Shown in pieces: positions 41,042 to 51,944 of a stretch of 64,000 nucleotides of DNA. The notes under the pieces were generated by a model. The model ran no database searches and was not told the origin of the DNA. It worked only from the letters and a program-made list of their open reading frames with translations. The position numbers and the translations under genes are program-made. The first letter of the stretch is position 1, and every line of letters begins with the position of its first letter. Source of the DNA: DASWHR01 sp036398095 (GTDB taxonomy: Bacteria > Actinomycetota > AC-67); NCBI GenBank assembly GCA_036398095.1, contig DASWHR010000029.1, forward strand, positions 1 through 64,000, written 5' to 3'.

Positions 41042-42247
41042 TTGAACGGGCCCACGCATGGGGGGACGAGCGTGTCGCGTCGCGAACCGTCAACCACCGA
41101 AACCGGACGAGGCTCAGCGGCTGCCGCTGCGCGCGCGGACATCTTCGAAGCGATTGCCACGGGCCGGCCGCTCGGCGACGTGCTCAGCGCGATCACGGCC
41201 GCCGTGGCCGATGCGCTGCCGGGTGCCGCGACCGCATTCATCCGGCTCCAGCCGAGCCATGTCGCGGCCAACGCGGCGCGGACGACGTTCGGCGATCCCG
41301 ACGCGCGGCACGACGCGCGCGCGTCCTGGTTCGCGCCGATCCTGGGCGGATCCGGGGAACTCCTGGGGATGATCGCGGTCTCGGCGTGCGATCCGCGCGA
41401 CCCGTCGCCCTCCGAACAGGCCGTCATCGCGCAATTCGCGCATGCGGCGTCCGTCGCCGTCGAATGCGCCCGCACCCTGACCGATCTGGTTCGCGAACGC
41501 GAGTCCGCACGCCTGGCATTCGATGAGCGCGATCACGTCGCGCGCGTCCTGCAGGAGAGCCTGCTCCCGCCGAGCCTTCCCGAGATTCCCCGCGCGAGCG
41601 TTTCCGGGCGATTCCGGCCGGGCGGCGCCGTCGTCGGGGGCGACTTCTACGACTTGTTTCCCGTCCGCGGACGCGACTGGGGGATCGCGATCGGCGACGT
41701 GTGCGGCAAAGGGGCCGACGCGGCCGCTTTGACCGCGCTGGCCCGGCATTCGATTCGCACGGCCTCCATGCTCCAGCGTCAGCCGTCGCGCGTGCTCGCC
41801 ATCTTGAACGAGGCGCTCCTGCGCGGCGCACACGACGGCCGGTTCGTGACCGCCGCCTACGTGCGGCTCTCGCCCACAGGTCGCGGGGCCAAGATCGTGG
41901 TCGGCAGCGGAGGCCACCCGCCCGTCGCCGTGCTCCGGGCATGGGGGGACGTGATGCTCGTCGAAGGCGAGGGGTCGTTGCTGGGAGTGTTCGACGATCC
42001 GGGAGTTCAAGATCAGATCGTCGAGTTGGGACCCGGAGACTCGCTGATCTTCTACACCGACGGCGTCACCGAAGCGCGCCGCGGAGCCGAGCAGTTCGGC
42101 GAGAAGCGCTTGATCGATACGATCCGGCGGTGCCGCGGAAAGACCGCCGAGCAGATCACCCAGCACATCGAGCGAGCCGTCACGGCGTTCCAGTCGGGCG
42201 CCGCAACAGACGACATCGCCATCGTCGCCGTCACGATGGACGCATAG
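41042..42247 (+). CDS. GAF-SpoIIE (PP2C) phosphatase, RsbU-like
   Basis: A 401-residue putative regulatory phosphatase. The N-terminal half is a GAF-like sensor domain (about residues 25-150) and the C-terminal half a SpoIIE/PP2C domain (about 185-395) with GGAVVGGDFYDLF, GDVCGKGADAAAL and YTDGVTEARRGAEQFG carrying the metal-binding Asp residues. It probably dephosphorylates an anti-sigma antagonist. TTG 41042 is preferred because GGGGGAGG lies six bases upstream; GTG 41072 in the same frame is an alternative. It lies next to the cupin operon but in its own unit. Confidence 0.88.
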   Translation: MNGPTHGGTSVSRREPSTTETGRGSAAAAARADIFEAIATGRPLGDVLSAITAAVADALPGAATAFIRLQPSHVAANAARTTFGDPDARHDARASWFAPILGGSGELLGMIAVSACDPRDPSPSEQAVIAQFAHAASVAVECARTLTDLVRERESARLAFDERDHVARVLQESLLPPSLPEIPRASVSGRFRPGGAVVGGDFYDLFPVRGRDWGIAIGDVCGKGADAAALTALARHSIRTASMLQRQPSRVLAILNEALLRGAHDGRFVTAAYVRLSPTGRGAKIVVGSGGHPPVAVLRAWGDVMLVEGEGSLLGVFDDPGVQDQIVELGPGDSLIFYTDGVTEARRGAEQFGEKRLIDTIRRCRGKTAEQITQHIERAVTAFQSGAATDDIAIVAVTMDA

Positions 42248-42289
42248 CGAGCGGCGTCAAGAACTCAGAGATGGGTCCGGCTCTGGTTT

Positions 42290-44248
<1,959 letters not shown>

Positions 44249-44472
44249 GGACCTTCAGTGCGCCTCGATGGCTCTTCGATGACGTGAAGTTCACCGGGGG
44301 GTCCGGCGCTCAGACGCACCGTCGATCATCGTCCGCCGTCCGTCACCGGAGCGTCACCGATATGGCCCAAATGTTGCCGTCCGGGGCCCGGATCGGTGAT
44401 TCCCGCCCGCAACACGCGAAAGACGGCCTCGAACTCGAGGCCGCCCGCCGCGATGCCGACTAGGCAGGTGTC

Positions 44473-44721
44473 CTAGTAGATGATCGTGTCCGGGTACTCG
44501 CTGTCGGTGCATGAGTCGTCGCCACGCTGAAGGCCGGCCTCGCCGTTGGACTCTAGGTAGATCCAAATGCCGCCGTGCTCGTTGTCGAGGTCGTCGACGA
44601 CGACGTAGACGATGCCGGCACCGTCGACGACGGTCGGGTCGCATGCGTGGTCCGCCGAGGCGGGCGACACAAGCAACGCCGCCGCGATCGCGGACGCGGC
44701 GAACATTGCGAAACGCTTCAT
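44473..44721 (-). CDS. Small secreted hypothetical protein
   Basis: An 82-residue exported protein with signal peptide (MKRFAMFAASAIAAALLVSP) and a short acidic mature part with three cysteines (DHACDP, DDSCTDSEYP). No family recognised. ATG 44721 follows GGGGAGAG. It shares the strand of the DUF3494-sortase gene, which starts 225 bases downstream, and may be an envelope partner; the two gaps between them show no clear terminator. Confidence 0.6.
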   Translation of the reverse strand: MKRFAMFAASAIAAALLVSPASADHACDPTVVDGAGIVYVVVDDLDNEHGGIWIYLESNGEAGLQRGDDSCTDSEYPDTIIY

Positions 44722-44884
44722 AGATCTCTCCCCGTACCGGGGCCGGGCTGGTGCCGGCCGACCGGGGATTCTTCCGTGTCGCTTTGCCCCATCCCTCCTG
44801 CATAGAACGGGGCAATCCGGTAGCGCGGTTGTTTCGTTCCCGATCGCCGCGGGAAGGCGCATCCATAAGCAAGGGAGGATAGCC

Positions 44885-45589
44885 ATGGCTCGACGTCAGC
44901 GCACGATCGACCCGGTAACCCGCGAGCAAATCGTCTTGGACGGACCCGACGCAACCCCGGCCCGGAACGCGGTGCCGCCGGCCGGCATGGCGCAATATCC
45001 GCCGCCCGAAACGCGGCTCGTCCACGAGCGCGTTCCCGAGCCGATGACCATTCGCGGAGGCGTGTCGGTTCTCGCGGTGTTCACCGGCGTGCTGGCCGCG
45101 TTCGGCGTGATGCTGGTCCTGTCGGCGATCGTCGGCGCGATCGCCGCCAACAGTTCCCTGGACGCCGCCTCGCTGGATCGCGACGAGGCCATCGGATTGG
45201 GCGTCGGCGCGGCCGTCGCGTTCGTCACCGCCCAGTTCTTCGCCTATTTCTGGGGCGGCTACACGGCCGGACGGATGGCACGTGGCGCCGGGATGCTCAA
45301 CGGAGTGCTGGTTCCGATCGTGGCGGTCGTCGCCGGCGCGATCACGGCACTGGTCGTCACCGCGCTCGGATCCACGGTTCGCATCGCGATGCCGTTCACC
45401 GACGGACGATTCCCGATCGACACCGATACCGTCTACACGTTCGGCGCCGTCGTGGGGATCGCGTCGCTCGCGGCGATGGTGCTCGGCGGAATCACGGGTG
45501 GCCTCACCGGAACGCGATGGCACGCGAAACTGGAGCGCGGAGCCGCCCGCGACGAGTACTACGGCCGGTCGTCCGACGACGACTCGTAG
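44885..45589 (+). CDS. Integral membrane protein, YrzE-like/TIGR04086-type
   Basis: A 234-residue protein with a hydrophilic N-terminus (about 60 residues) and four or five hydrophobic helices: VSVLAVFTGVLAAFGVMLVL, AVAFVTAQFFAYFWGGYTAG, LVPIVAVVAGAITALVVTAL and AVVGIASLAAMVLGGITGGL. The GGYTAGRMA segment resembles small-molecule-independent membrane proteins of the TIGR04086/YrzE type, whose function is unknown. ATG 44885 follows AAGGGAGG. Its last 31 bases overlap the convergent CDGSH gene. Confidence 0.65.
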   Translation: MARRQRTIDPVTREQIVLDGPDATPARNAVPPAGMAQYPPPETRLVHERVPEPMTIRGGVSVLAVFTGVLAAFGVMLVLSAIVGAIAANSSLDAASLDRDEAIGLGVGAAVAFVTAQFFAYFWGGYTAGRMARGAGMLNGVLVPIVAVVAGAITALVVTALGSTVRIAMPFTDGRFPIDTDTVYTFGAVVGIASLAAMVLGGITGGLTGTRWHAKLERGAARDEYYGRSSDDDS

Positions 45590-46071
45590 ACGTCGCCGGA
45601 ACGCTTGACGAACTCGTCCGGCTGCCGCGTGCAAATCTGCAGCGGCGTGTCGGGCGCGACCGGGCGCGGCTCGTCGCGAAGACGATGCGAGTTGTCACAG
45701 AACGGCTGATGCTTGCTGCGTCCGCAGCGGCACAGGGCGAAGCGGCTGCCCTGGGCGATGACCGTGCCGTCCTCGTCGCGAATCAAGATCGGCCCTCGGA
45801 CCAGGAGCGGACCGTCCGGGACCGCACTCACCGTCGTCACGGGCGGGGCAACTTCGCCCGCACCGGCACGTTCGTAGGCGAGCGCGCCGGTCGGACAGCG
45901 TTCGACGGCCGCCACGATCTCCTCGGTCGTTCCGTTCGCCATGCGCACCCACGGCCGGGCGCGCACGTCGAACACGGCCGGCGCCGCCGCGAGGCAATCG
46001 CCCGCGTGGATGCACAGGGCCGGATTCCAACGCACAATCAGATCGTCGGAGTGGTATTCGCGCGAGGTCAT
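45559..46071 (-). CDS. Fused iron-sulfur protein: YjdI-type mono-cluster domain plus CDGSH domain
   Basis: A 170-residue protein. The N-terminal part (about residues 1-75) has the divergent ferredoxin-like YjdI motif CIHAGDCLAAAPAVFD and a later Cys in VERCPTGALAYE. The C-terminal part (about 90-160) has a CDGSH-type iron-sulfur motif CRCGRSKHQPFCDNSH with the three Cys and one His ligands. Fusions of the two are found in bacteria and probably carry redox-active clusters; no partner is known. It diverges from the short DUF4314-like gene. Confidence 0.88.
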   Translation of the reverse strand: MTSREYHSDDLIVRWNPALCIHAGDCLAAAPAVFDVRARPWVRMANGTTEEIVAAVERCPTGALAYERAGAGEVAPPVTTVSAVPDGPLLVRGPILIRDEDGTVIAQGSRFALCRCGRSKHQPFCDNSHRLRDEPRPVAPDTPLQICTRQPDEFVKRSGDVYESSSDDRP

Positions 46072-46118
46072 TGCGGGAAAGTGTACCCTCGATGCTGCCG
46101 GCCATGAAGGAGAGCGAC

Positions 46119-46337
46119 ATGGCGAAGAAGGACCAACTGGAGACGGGCGACCGGATTCGCGTCGTCGCTCTGCGGCAGGACCCGCAAGGCGATCCCGTTC
46201 CGGAAGACGTGATCGGACTCGAAGGCACGATCGAATGGATCACGCCCGGATTCTCGGGCGAGAAGGCCGTGTTCGAGATCCGATTGAGCGACGGCCGCAT
46301 CGTCAACCTCTACGCGCCCGAGATCGAAAGCGTCTAG
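46119..46337 (+). CDS. Small DUF4314-like (SH3-like) protein
   Basis: A 72-residue protein beginning MAKKDQLETGDRIRVVAL. The pattern GDRIRVV, followed by VIGLEGTIEWI and a strand RIVNLYAPEIE, suggests a small SH3-like barrel as in DUF4314 proteins. ATG 46119 has GGAGAG five bases upstream. Function unknown. It ends seven bases from the convergent MaoC gene. Confidence 0.6.
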   Translation: MAKKDQLETGDRIRVVALRQDPQGDPVPEDVIGLEGTIEWITPGFSGEKAVFEIRLSDGRIVNLYAPEIESV

Positions 46338-46344
46338 GGCGACG

Positions 46345-46863
46345 CTATTCGGCGTCGATCGGAGTGGAGGGCTCGGGGAAGTGGCCTTTGTCCATCGGAG
46401 CGTCGCGCCGGTAGACCATGACGCTTCGCTTCCACGTCACCACGACCGTGCCGTCCTGCTTGATCCCGCGCGTCTTCACGCTCACGATCCCCGCGTATGG
46501 GCGCGACTTGGATTCGCGCTTGTCGATAACGAGTGATTCAGCGTAGAGCGTGTCGCCGACGAAGACGGGCGCCGGCAGGCGGATCTCGTCCCAGGACAGG
46601 TTCGCCATCCCGTTCTGGCTGACGTCGCTCACGCTCAGGCCGAGCACGACCATCACGGTGATCCCGCTGTTGACGAGATACTGCCCGAAGGTGGACTGCT
46701 TGGCATAGTGATCGTTGAAATGCATCTGATTCGTGTTGCCGCTCAGCAGCGTGAACCAGATGTTGTCGGCCTCGGTGATCGTGCGCCCCATCGGGTGCTT
46801 GTAGACGTCCCCGATCTCAAAATCCTCGTAGTAGCGCCCCTGCCATCCCGGCTTCACGGTCAT
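46345..46863 (-). CDS. MaoC-like hotdog dehydratase
   Basis: A 172-residue hotdog-fold protein. The core YEDFEIGDVYKHPMGRTITE and DNIWFTLLSGNTNQMHFNDH carries the MaoC Asp/His catalytic pair (N..H motif), followed by the strand LVNSGITVMVVLG. It likely hydrates a 2-enoyl-CoA or mesaconyl-type substrate. The frame is open far upstream, but ATG 46863 matches family length and sits 32 bases from site F. It is divergent from the CoA-transferase gene at 46958, both controlled from site F. Confidence 0.88.
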   Translation of the reverse strand: MTVKPGWQGRYYEDFEIGDVYKHPMGRTITEADNIWFTLLSGNTNQMHFNDHYAKQSTFGQYLVNSGITVMVVLGLSVSDVSQNGMANLSWDEIRLPAPVFVGDTLYAESLVIDKRESKSRPYAGIVSVKTRGIKQDGTVVVTWKRSVMVYRRDAPMDKGHFPEPSTPIDAE

Positions 46864-46895
46864 CGGTTTCCTCCTTCGGCGTCGGCCGGACGAGC

Positions 46896-46932
46896 ATACC
46901 GCTGAGCGGTCCATCGTTTCTCTGAGCGGAAC
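46896..46932. promoter_or_regulatory. Predicted IclR-type operator, site F (divergent)
   Basis: ATACC (46896) - GCTGAGC - GGTCC (46908) - ATC - GTTTC (46916) - TCTGAGC - GGAAC (46928-46932). The 7/3/7 spacing is exact, and the CTGAGC spacer recurs in sites E and G. It lies between the divergent MaoC and CoA-transferase genes. Confidence 0.6.
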
Positions 46933-46957
46933 TCCGGGTGGTACGCTGACCGGCATC

Positions 46958-48172
46958 ATGAGGCCGCTCGAGGATGTTCGCATCGTGGCGCTGGAGCAAT
47001 ACGGCGCGGGTCCGTTCGGCTCGTTGCATCTGGCCGATCTCGGGGCCGAGGTGATCAAGATCGAAGACCCGTCCACCGGCGGGGATGTCGGCCGGTACGT
47101 GCCGCCGTTCCAGCACGAGCAAGACTCGCTCTTCTTCGAGACCTTCACCCGCAACAAGCGCTCGATCGTGCTGGACGTGACGAACGCGGCCGGCCGCGAG
47201 GTCCTCGAGGACCTGATCCGGGTGAGCGATGCGATGTATTCGAACTTGCGCGGCGACGTGCCCGAACGGCTGCGCATTACCTACGAGCACCTGAAGGCGG
47301 TCAACGAAAAGATCGTGTGCGTGTCGCTGACGGGCTTCGGCATGACCGGCCCGCGCGCGGCCGAACCCGGCTACGACTACATCCTGCAAGGCCTCGCCGG
47401 ATGGATGTCGATCACCGGCGAGCCGGACGGGCCGCCGGCGAAATCGGGGCTGTCGCTGGTGGACTACATCGGCGGGATCGTTGCGGCGCTCTCGCTCGTT
47501 TCGGGCATCCACGCGGCGCGGCGGGACGGCTGCGGGATGGATTGCGACGTCTCGCTCTACGACGCGGCGATCGGCATGCTCACCTACCCAGCAGTCTGGC
47601 ACCTGAACGGCGGGTTCACTCCAGAGCGCACGACGCGCAGCGCGCACCCGTCGCTGGTGCCGTTCCAGCTGTTCGCCTCCGCGGACGGATGGATCGTCGT
47701 CGGCTGCGCGAAGGAGAAGTTCTGGCAGCGGCTCGCCGCCGCGATCGGCAAGCCCGAGCTGGCATCCGATCCGCGCTATGCGACCTTCGCCGCGCGCAAC
47801 GACAACCGCGACGAGCTGATCGCGATCCTGGACGAGGCGTTCTCGACGCGCACGAGCGACGAGTGGCTGTCGCTGCTGACCGGCGCCGGCGTGCCGTGCG
47901 GCCCGGTCAACGACGTCGCGCAGGCGTTCAAGGAGCCGCACACCGAGGCGCGCGGCCTGATCGTGGAGACCGAACATCCGCGGTTCGGGACGGTGCGCCA
48001 GCCGGCCTCGCCGGTGCGGGTCGGCGATCCGCCCGCCACGCATCGCCGCGCGCCGCTCCTCGGCGAGGACGAGCCGTACGTGCTCGGCGAGCTGCTCGGC
48101 TACGACGACGCGAAGGTCGGCGCGTTGAAGGATGCCGGCGCGTTCGGTCCCGGCGACGCCGGAGTATCGTGA
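46958..48172 (+). CDS. CaiB/BaiF-family CoA-transferase, first gene of the acyl-CoA operon
   Basis: A 404-residue CoA-transferase. RPLEDVRIVALEQYGAGPFG is the usual opening, with LGAEVIKIEDPSTGGDVGRY, RNKRSIVLDVT, and FGMTGPRAAEPGYDYILQGL, which contains the catalytic-Asp region, all as in the BaiF/CaiB family. ATG 46958 lies 25 bases after site F. It is followed, with an 8-base gap, by the PrpD gene. It probably activates the pathway acid by CoA transfer. It resembles but is not a copy of the 38834-40033 gene. Confidence 0.92.
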   Translation: MRPLEDVRIVALEQYGAGPFGSLHLADLGAEVIKIEDPSTGGDVGRYVPPFQHEQDSLFFETFTRNKRSIVLDVTNAAGREVLEDLIRVSDAMYSNLRGDVPERLRITYEHLKAVNEKIVCVSLTGFGMTGPRAAEPGYDYILQGLAGWMSITGEPDGPPAKSGLSLVDYIGGIVAALSLVSGIHAARRDGCGMDCDVSLYDAAIGMLTYPAVWHLNGGFTPERTTRSAHPSLVPFQLFASADGWIVVGCAKEKFWQRLAAAIGKPELASDPRYATFAARNDNRDELIAILDEAFSTRTSDEWLSLLTGAGVPCGPVNDVAQAFKEPHTEARGLIVETEHPRFGTVRQPASPVRVGDPPATHRRAPLLGEDEPYVLGELLGYDDAKVGALKDAGAFGPGDAGVS

Positions 48173-48179
48173 TCGCATC

Positions 48180-49532
48180 ATGACGCCGCCTCGGAGCGCC
48201 GCGGAGACGATCGCCGATTGGGCGGCCGGCCTGCGGCCCGGCGACATTCCGGCGAGCGCAAAGGCAGCCGCATGCCGCCATCTGCTCGACGGAATCGGAT
48301 GCGCGATCGGCGCGGTGCGCACCGACGCGGTTCCGGCCGCGATCAGCGCCGCCCTTCGCGAAGCCGAACCCGAACGGGCCACCATCTTCGCCGACGGGCG
48401 ACGCGTCGCCACGACCGCGGCGGCCCTGGCCAACGGCGCGCTCGTCCATGCACTCGACTACGACGACACGCACGAGCCGGCACTGGTCCATGCGACGGCC
48501 GCGGTGCTTCCGGCCGCGTTCGCGGCCGGCGAAGAGACCAGCGCGACCGGAGCCGATGTGCTCGCCGCGGCGATCGCCGGCTACGAGATCGTCACGCGGC
48601 TCGGCGCCGCCGTCCCGCACGGATTTCACCGACGCGGCCTGCACGCCACGAGTGTGTGCGGCGTGTTTGCCGCGGCGGCGATCGCGGCGAAGCTGATGGG
48701 GCTTGCAGCCGGCGCGACCGCCGCGGCGCTCGGAATCGCCGGCAGCGCGGCCGGCGGGTCGCTCGAGTTCCTCAACACCGGCTCGTCCACCAAACAGTTG
48801 CACCCGGGCATCGCCGCGATGAACGGGATCGTCGCGGCCAGGCTGGCGGCTGCCGGCGCGGACGGCCCCGCGACGATCTTCGAAGGCGAGTACGGCATCT
48901 ATCGCGCGCTGGCCGGCGAGGAGGTCGATCCCAGGGTGCTCACTGCCGGACTCGGCGACCGGTGGGAGACCGAGCGAATCACGATCAAGCCCTATCCGGC
49001 GTGCCATCTTTCGCATGCGACACTGGACGCGCTCGGCTACGCCGAGGATGTCGATCCCGGCGCGATCGAGCGCATCGTGGTCACGGTGCCCGAGCCTTCG
49101 ATGCCGATCGTGTGCCTGCCGGCCATGGCAAAGCTGCATCCACGCACGCCGTACGAGGCGAAGTTCAGCCTGCCATGGAGCGCGGCGGCACTTGTGCTCG
49201 ACGGAACGCTCACACCCGACACGTACCACAACCTCGACCGGCCGGACGTCGAGGCGCTGGCCGCGAAGATCGAGTGCGTCGCGAGTGCGTTCGACGGCCC
49301 GCCCGCGCAGGCGCCGGGCGAGGCGACGATCATGATGCGCGGCGGCCGGATCGTGCGCGTCACCGCGGCCCGCGACGACGGCCGGATCGGCGACGACGCG
49401 TTCGCCGCGAAGCTCGCCGGAAACTGCGGACCGGTCGATCCGAGCGCATTGACCGAGGCCGTCACTCACCTTGAGGACCAACCCGACCTCAAAGCCGTCT
49501 TCGCCGCGACGGACCTGCGAGGCCCGCGATGA
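48180..49532 (+). CDS. MmgE/PrpD family protein, second copy
   Basis: A 450-residue protein of the MmgE/PrpD fold. HLLDGIGCAIGAVRTDAVPA, NGALVHALDYDDTHEPALVH and GLHATSVCGVFAAAAIAAKL form the helical domain; IKPYPACHLSHATLDALGYA lies in the second. It may catalyse a dehydration or isomerisation on the same path as the CoA-transferase before it. Start ATG 48180. It is followed by the first MaoC-type gene with a four-base overlap (ATGA). Confidence 0.9.
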   Translation: MTPPRSAAETIADWAAGLRPGDIPASAKAAACRHLLDGIGCAIGAVRTDAVPAAISAALREAEPERATIFADGRRVATTAAALANGALVHALDYDDTHEPALVHATAAVLPAAFAAGEETSATGADVLAAAIAGYEIVTRLGAAVPHGFHRRGLHATSVCGVFAAAAIAAKLMGLAAGATAAALGIAGSAAGGSLEFLNTGSSTKQLHPGIAAMNGIVAARLAAAGADGPATIFEGEYGIYRALAGEEVDPRVLTAGLGDRWETERITIKPYPACHLSHATLDALGYAEDVDPGAIERIVVTVPEPSMPIVCLPAMAKLHPRTPYEAKFSLPWSAAALVLDGTLTPDTYHNLDRPDVEALAAKIECVASAFDGPPAQAPGEATIMMRGGRIVRVTAARDDGRIGDDAFAAKLAGNCGPVDPSALTEAVTHLEDQPDLKAVFAATDLRGPR

Positions 49533-50020
49533 CGCTGCTCACCGACGAGGTGAAGGCCCTCATCGGCCGCGAGGTCGTCTACACCGCCCCCGAAGAGATC
49601 GGCCGGGCCGCCATCCGCGGCTTCGCGCTGGCCATCGGCGACGACAACCGGCTCTACACCGATCCCGACTACGCGCGCGCCAACGGCTACGAGGACGTGA
49701 TCGCTCCGCCGACCTTCGTGTGCGAGTCAAACCAATACATGAGCGGCGCGCGCGACGCGCACGGCTATGCCGGCCACACCTGGGAGATCCCTGCGAAAGA
49801 CTGCCGGATGCTGCGCGGCGGCAACGAATACGAGCTGCACCGTCCCGTCTATCCGCATCACCGCCTGACCGTCCGATGGCTGCTGCGCGACATCGTCGAG
49901 CGCACGATGAAGGACGGCACGCCGATGCTGATCGTGACCAGCGAGGCGACCTATCGCGATCAGAACGGCGACGTGCTGGCCGTCAACCGGGAAACCCTCA
50001 TCTATCGGAGCCTGCCGTGA
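49529..50020 (+). CDS. FAS1-like dehydratase (MaoC N-terminal-type)
   Basis: A 163-residue hotdog protein of the FAS1-like/MaoC_dehydrat_N family. FALAIGDDNRLYTDPDYARA, APPTFVCESNQYM, HTWEIPAKDCRMLRGGNEYEL and HHRLTVRWLLRDIVER are conserved pieces. Such proteins pair with a second hotdog subunit to form a heterodimeric hydratase, in this case the next gene, with which it overlaps (GTGA). It probably hydrates an enoyl-CoA such as mesaconyl-CoA. Confidence 0.88.
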   Translation: MTLLTDEVKALIGREVVYTAPEEIGRAAIRGFALAIGDDNRLYTDPDYARANGYEDVIAPPTFVCESNQYMSGARDAHGYAGHTWEIPAKDCRMLRGGNEYELHRPVYPHHRLTVRWLLRDIVERTMKDGTPMLIVTSEATYRDQNGDVLAVNRETLIYRSLP

Positions 50021-50400
50021 AGCTCGCGATCGGGCAGACGCTGCCCGTGCTGGAGCGGCTGATGGACGAGGCCGGCATGGTCGCCTACGGCGCCGCGACC
50101 TGGGACTGGCATCGCCTGCACTACGACAAGGAATACTGCGCGCACGCCGGCCTTCCCGGCCCGCTCGTGGATGGGCAGATGTTCGGCGCGCTGATCGCCG
50201 AGCAAATCCTCGACGCGTTGGGCCCCAGAGCCTGGATCACGACGATGGCGTTCCGCTTCAAGACGATGGTCTTCGCCGGCGAAACGCTGCGCGTCGAAGC
50301 GGCGATCGTCGCGGCCGGCGACGTCTTCATCGAGACCGCGCACACGATCCGCAGCGGCGATGCGATCGCCGCCGAAGGAACCGCGACGGTGCGTCGATGA
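50017..50400 (+). CDS. MaoC-like hotdog protein (partner subunit)
   Basis: A 127-residue protein starting at GTG 50017. The segment YGAATWDWHRLHYDKEYCAH carries the catalytic-type D-x-x-x-x-H motif of MaoC hydratases, then GPLVDGQMFGALIAEQILDA and a strand with TMAFRFKTMVFAGETLR. It likely forms a heterodimer with the preceding FAS1-like dehydratase. It overlaps the thiolase gene by four bases (ATGA). Confidence 0.85.
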   Translation: MKLAIGQTLPVLERLMDEAGMVAYGAATWDWHRLHYDKEYCAHAGLPGPLVDGQMFGALIAEQILDALGPRAWITTMAFRFKTMVFAGETLRVEAAIVAAGDVFIETAHTIRSGDAIAAEGTATVRR

Positions 50401-51545
50401 ACCGCGCGCCCGTCATCGCCGGCGTCGCCGAATCCGATCTGGGCGTGACCAACCGAACGATCCTAGATTTGCAGACGCAGGCGATCCTGGGTGCGCTCGA
50501 CGACGCGGGCCTGACGATGAAAGACGTGGACGGCCTGCTGACCGCCGGCGTATCGCGCTTCAGCGCCTCGCAGGTCGCCGAATACCTCGGCATCTATCCG
50601 ACCTGGACCGATTCGACCATGGCCGGCGGATCCTCGTTCGAGATCTTCGCCGCGCACGCCGCCGAGGCGATCCGCGCCGGCCGCTGCGAGGTCGCGGTGA
50701 TCTCCTACGGCAGCAACCAGCGCTCGGCCAAGACGCGAACGCTCGGCGGGGTAATCGATCCGCATATCCCCTACGCGCAGTTCGAAGAGCCCTATGGGCC
50801 GCTGAACCCGATCTCGATGTACGCGCTCGCCGCGCAGCGTCATATGCACGAGTTCGGCACGACCTCCGAGCAGCTCGCCGAGGTTGCCGTTGCGGCGCGC
50901 GCATGGGCGCTGAAGAACCCGAAGGCATACCGCTTCGGCGACGGTCCGCTGACGGTGGACGACGTTGTTTCGTCGCCGATGGTGTCATCGCCGCTGCACG
51001 CGCTCGATTGCTGCCTGGTGGTGGACGGCGGCGGCGCGGTCGTGATGACCACCGCCGAACGCGCCCGCGACCTTCGCGGCGCCCCGGTCGCGATCCTCGG
51101 CCACGGCGAAACCACCACGCACGTCGGCGTCACCCAGATGCCGGACCTGACCTCGACCGGCGCGGCGGTCAGCGCGCGCCGCGCCTACGACATGGCCGGC
51201 CTGTCCCCCGCCGACATCGACGTCGCCGAGGTCTACGACTCGTTCACCATCACCGTGCTATTGACCTTGGAAGCGCTCGGTTTCTGCGGGCGCGGCGAGG
51301 CGGGATCCTTCGTGCAGAAGGGCCGCATCGCGCCCGGCGGCGAGTTTCCACTCAACACCAACGGCGGCGGCTTGTCGTACTGTCATCCCGGCATGTACGG
51401 CGTGCTGCTGCTCGTCGAGGCCGTGCGGCAACTGCGCGGCGAATGCGGCGACCGGCAAATCCCCGGCGCGGAAGTCGCGATCTGCCACGGCACCGGCGGA
51501 ATCCTGAGCACGCACGCAACCGTGATCCTGGGAGCGCACCGATGA
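50397..51545 (+). CDS. Thiolase-fold lipid-transfer/aldolase protein (Ltp2-like)
   Basis: A 382-residue thiolase-like protein of the SCP-x/Ltp2 kind. The usual nucleophilic Cys loop is replaced by Ser (STMAGGSSFEIF), so it is not a normal thiolase; VAEVYDSFTITV and GGGLSYCHPGMYG carry the Tyr/His residues of Ltp2-type aldolases. In those enzymes the protein acts with a DUF35 partner in a retro-aldol cleavage; the next gene is a DUF35 protein overlapping this one (ATGA). It probably releases a short acyl-CoA from a 3-hydroxyacyl-CoA-type intermediate. Confidence 0.85.
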   Translation: MNRAPVIAGVAESDLGVTNRTILDLQTQAILGALDDAGLTMKDVDGLLTAGVSRFSASQVAEYLGIYPTWTDSTMAGGSSFEIFAAHAAEAIRAGRCEVAVISYGSNQRSAKTRTLGGVIDPHIPYAQFEEPYGPLNPISMYALAAQRHMHEFGTTSEQLAEVAVAARAWALKNPKAYRFGDGPLTVDDVVSSPMVSSPLHALDCCLVVDGGGAVVMTTAERARDLRGAPVAILGHGETTTHVGVTQMPDLTSTGAAVSARRAYDMAGLSPADIDVAEVYDSFTITVLLTLEALGFCGRGEAGSFVQKGRIAPGGEFPLNTNGGGLSYCHPGMYGVLLLVEAVRQLRGECGDRQIPGAEVAICHGTGGILSTHATVILGAHR

Positions 51546-51940
51546 GCGAGCCGAAGCCGGTCGGCGCGCCCGACCCCGTGACACAGCCGTGGTGGGACGC
51601 GACGCGTGAGCGCCGTTTGCTGATCCAGCGCTGCGACGCGTGCGGCCACACGCAACTGTACCCACGCTCGTCGTGCACATCGTGTCACGCGACGACGCTC
51701 GGATGGATCGACTCGTCCGGGCGCGGCACGGTCTATTCGCATACCACCGTGCATCGCGCGCCGCACCCGGCGTTCGAAGCGCCCTACGTCGTGCTGCTGG
51801 TGCGCCTTGAAGAAGGGCCGGTCGTCATGGCGAACCTTGCCGGCGGCGGCGACGTCCGCTGCGACCAACCGGTCGTCGCCGTCTGGGAGGATCTGCCCGA
51901 CGGCCGAAAGCTCGTGCAATTCACCGTCCACGGAGCCTGA
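51542..51940 (+). CDS. DUF35 (rubredoxin-like zinc ribbon/OB-fold) protein
   Basis: A 132-residue protein with the DUF35 arrangement: N-terminal helix, zinc ribbon CDACGHTQLYPRSSCTSC (Cys-x2-Cys pairs at both ends) and an OB-fold domain (FEAPYVVLLVRLEEGPVVMA). Proteins of this family are obligate partners of thiolase-like enzymes, here the Ltp2-like gene upstream. It binds zinc through four Cys, and probably helps acyl-CoA binding and cleavage. Start ATG 51542 overlaps the thiolase stop. Confidence 0.9.
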   Translation: MSEPKPVGAPDPVTQPWWDATRERRLLIQRCDACGHTQLYPRSSCTSCHATTLGWIDSSGRGTVYSHTTVHRAPHPAFEAPYVVLLVRLEEGPVVMANLAGGGDVRCDQPVVAVWEDLPDGRKLVQFTVHGA

Positions 51941-51944
51941 CCAC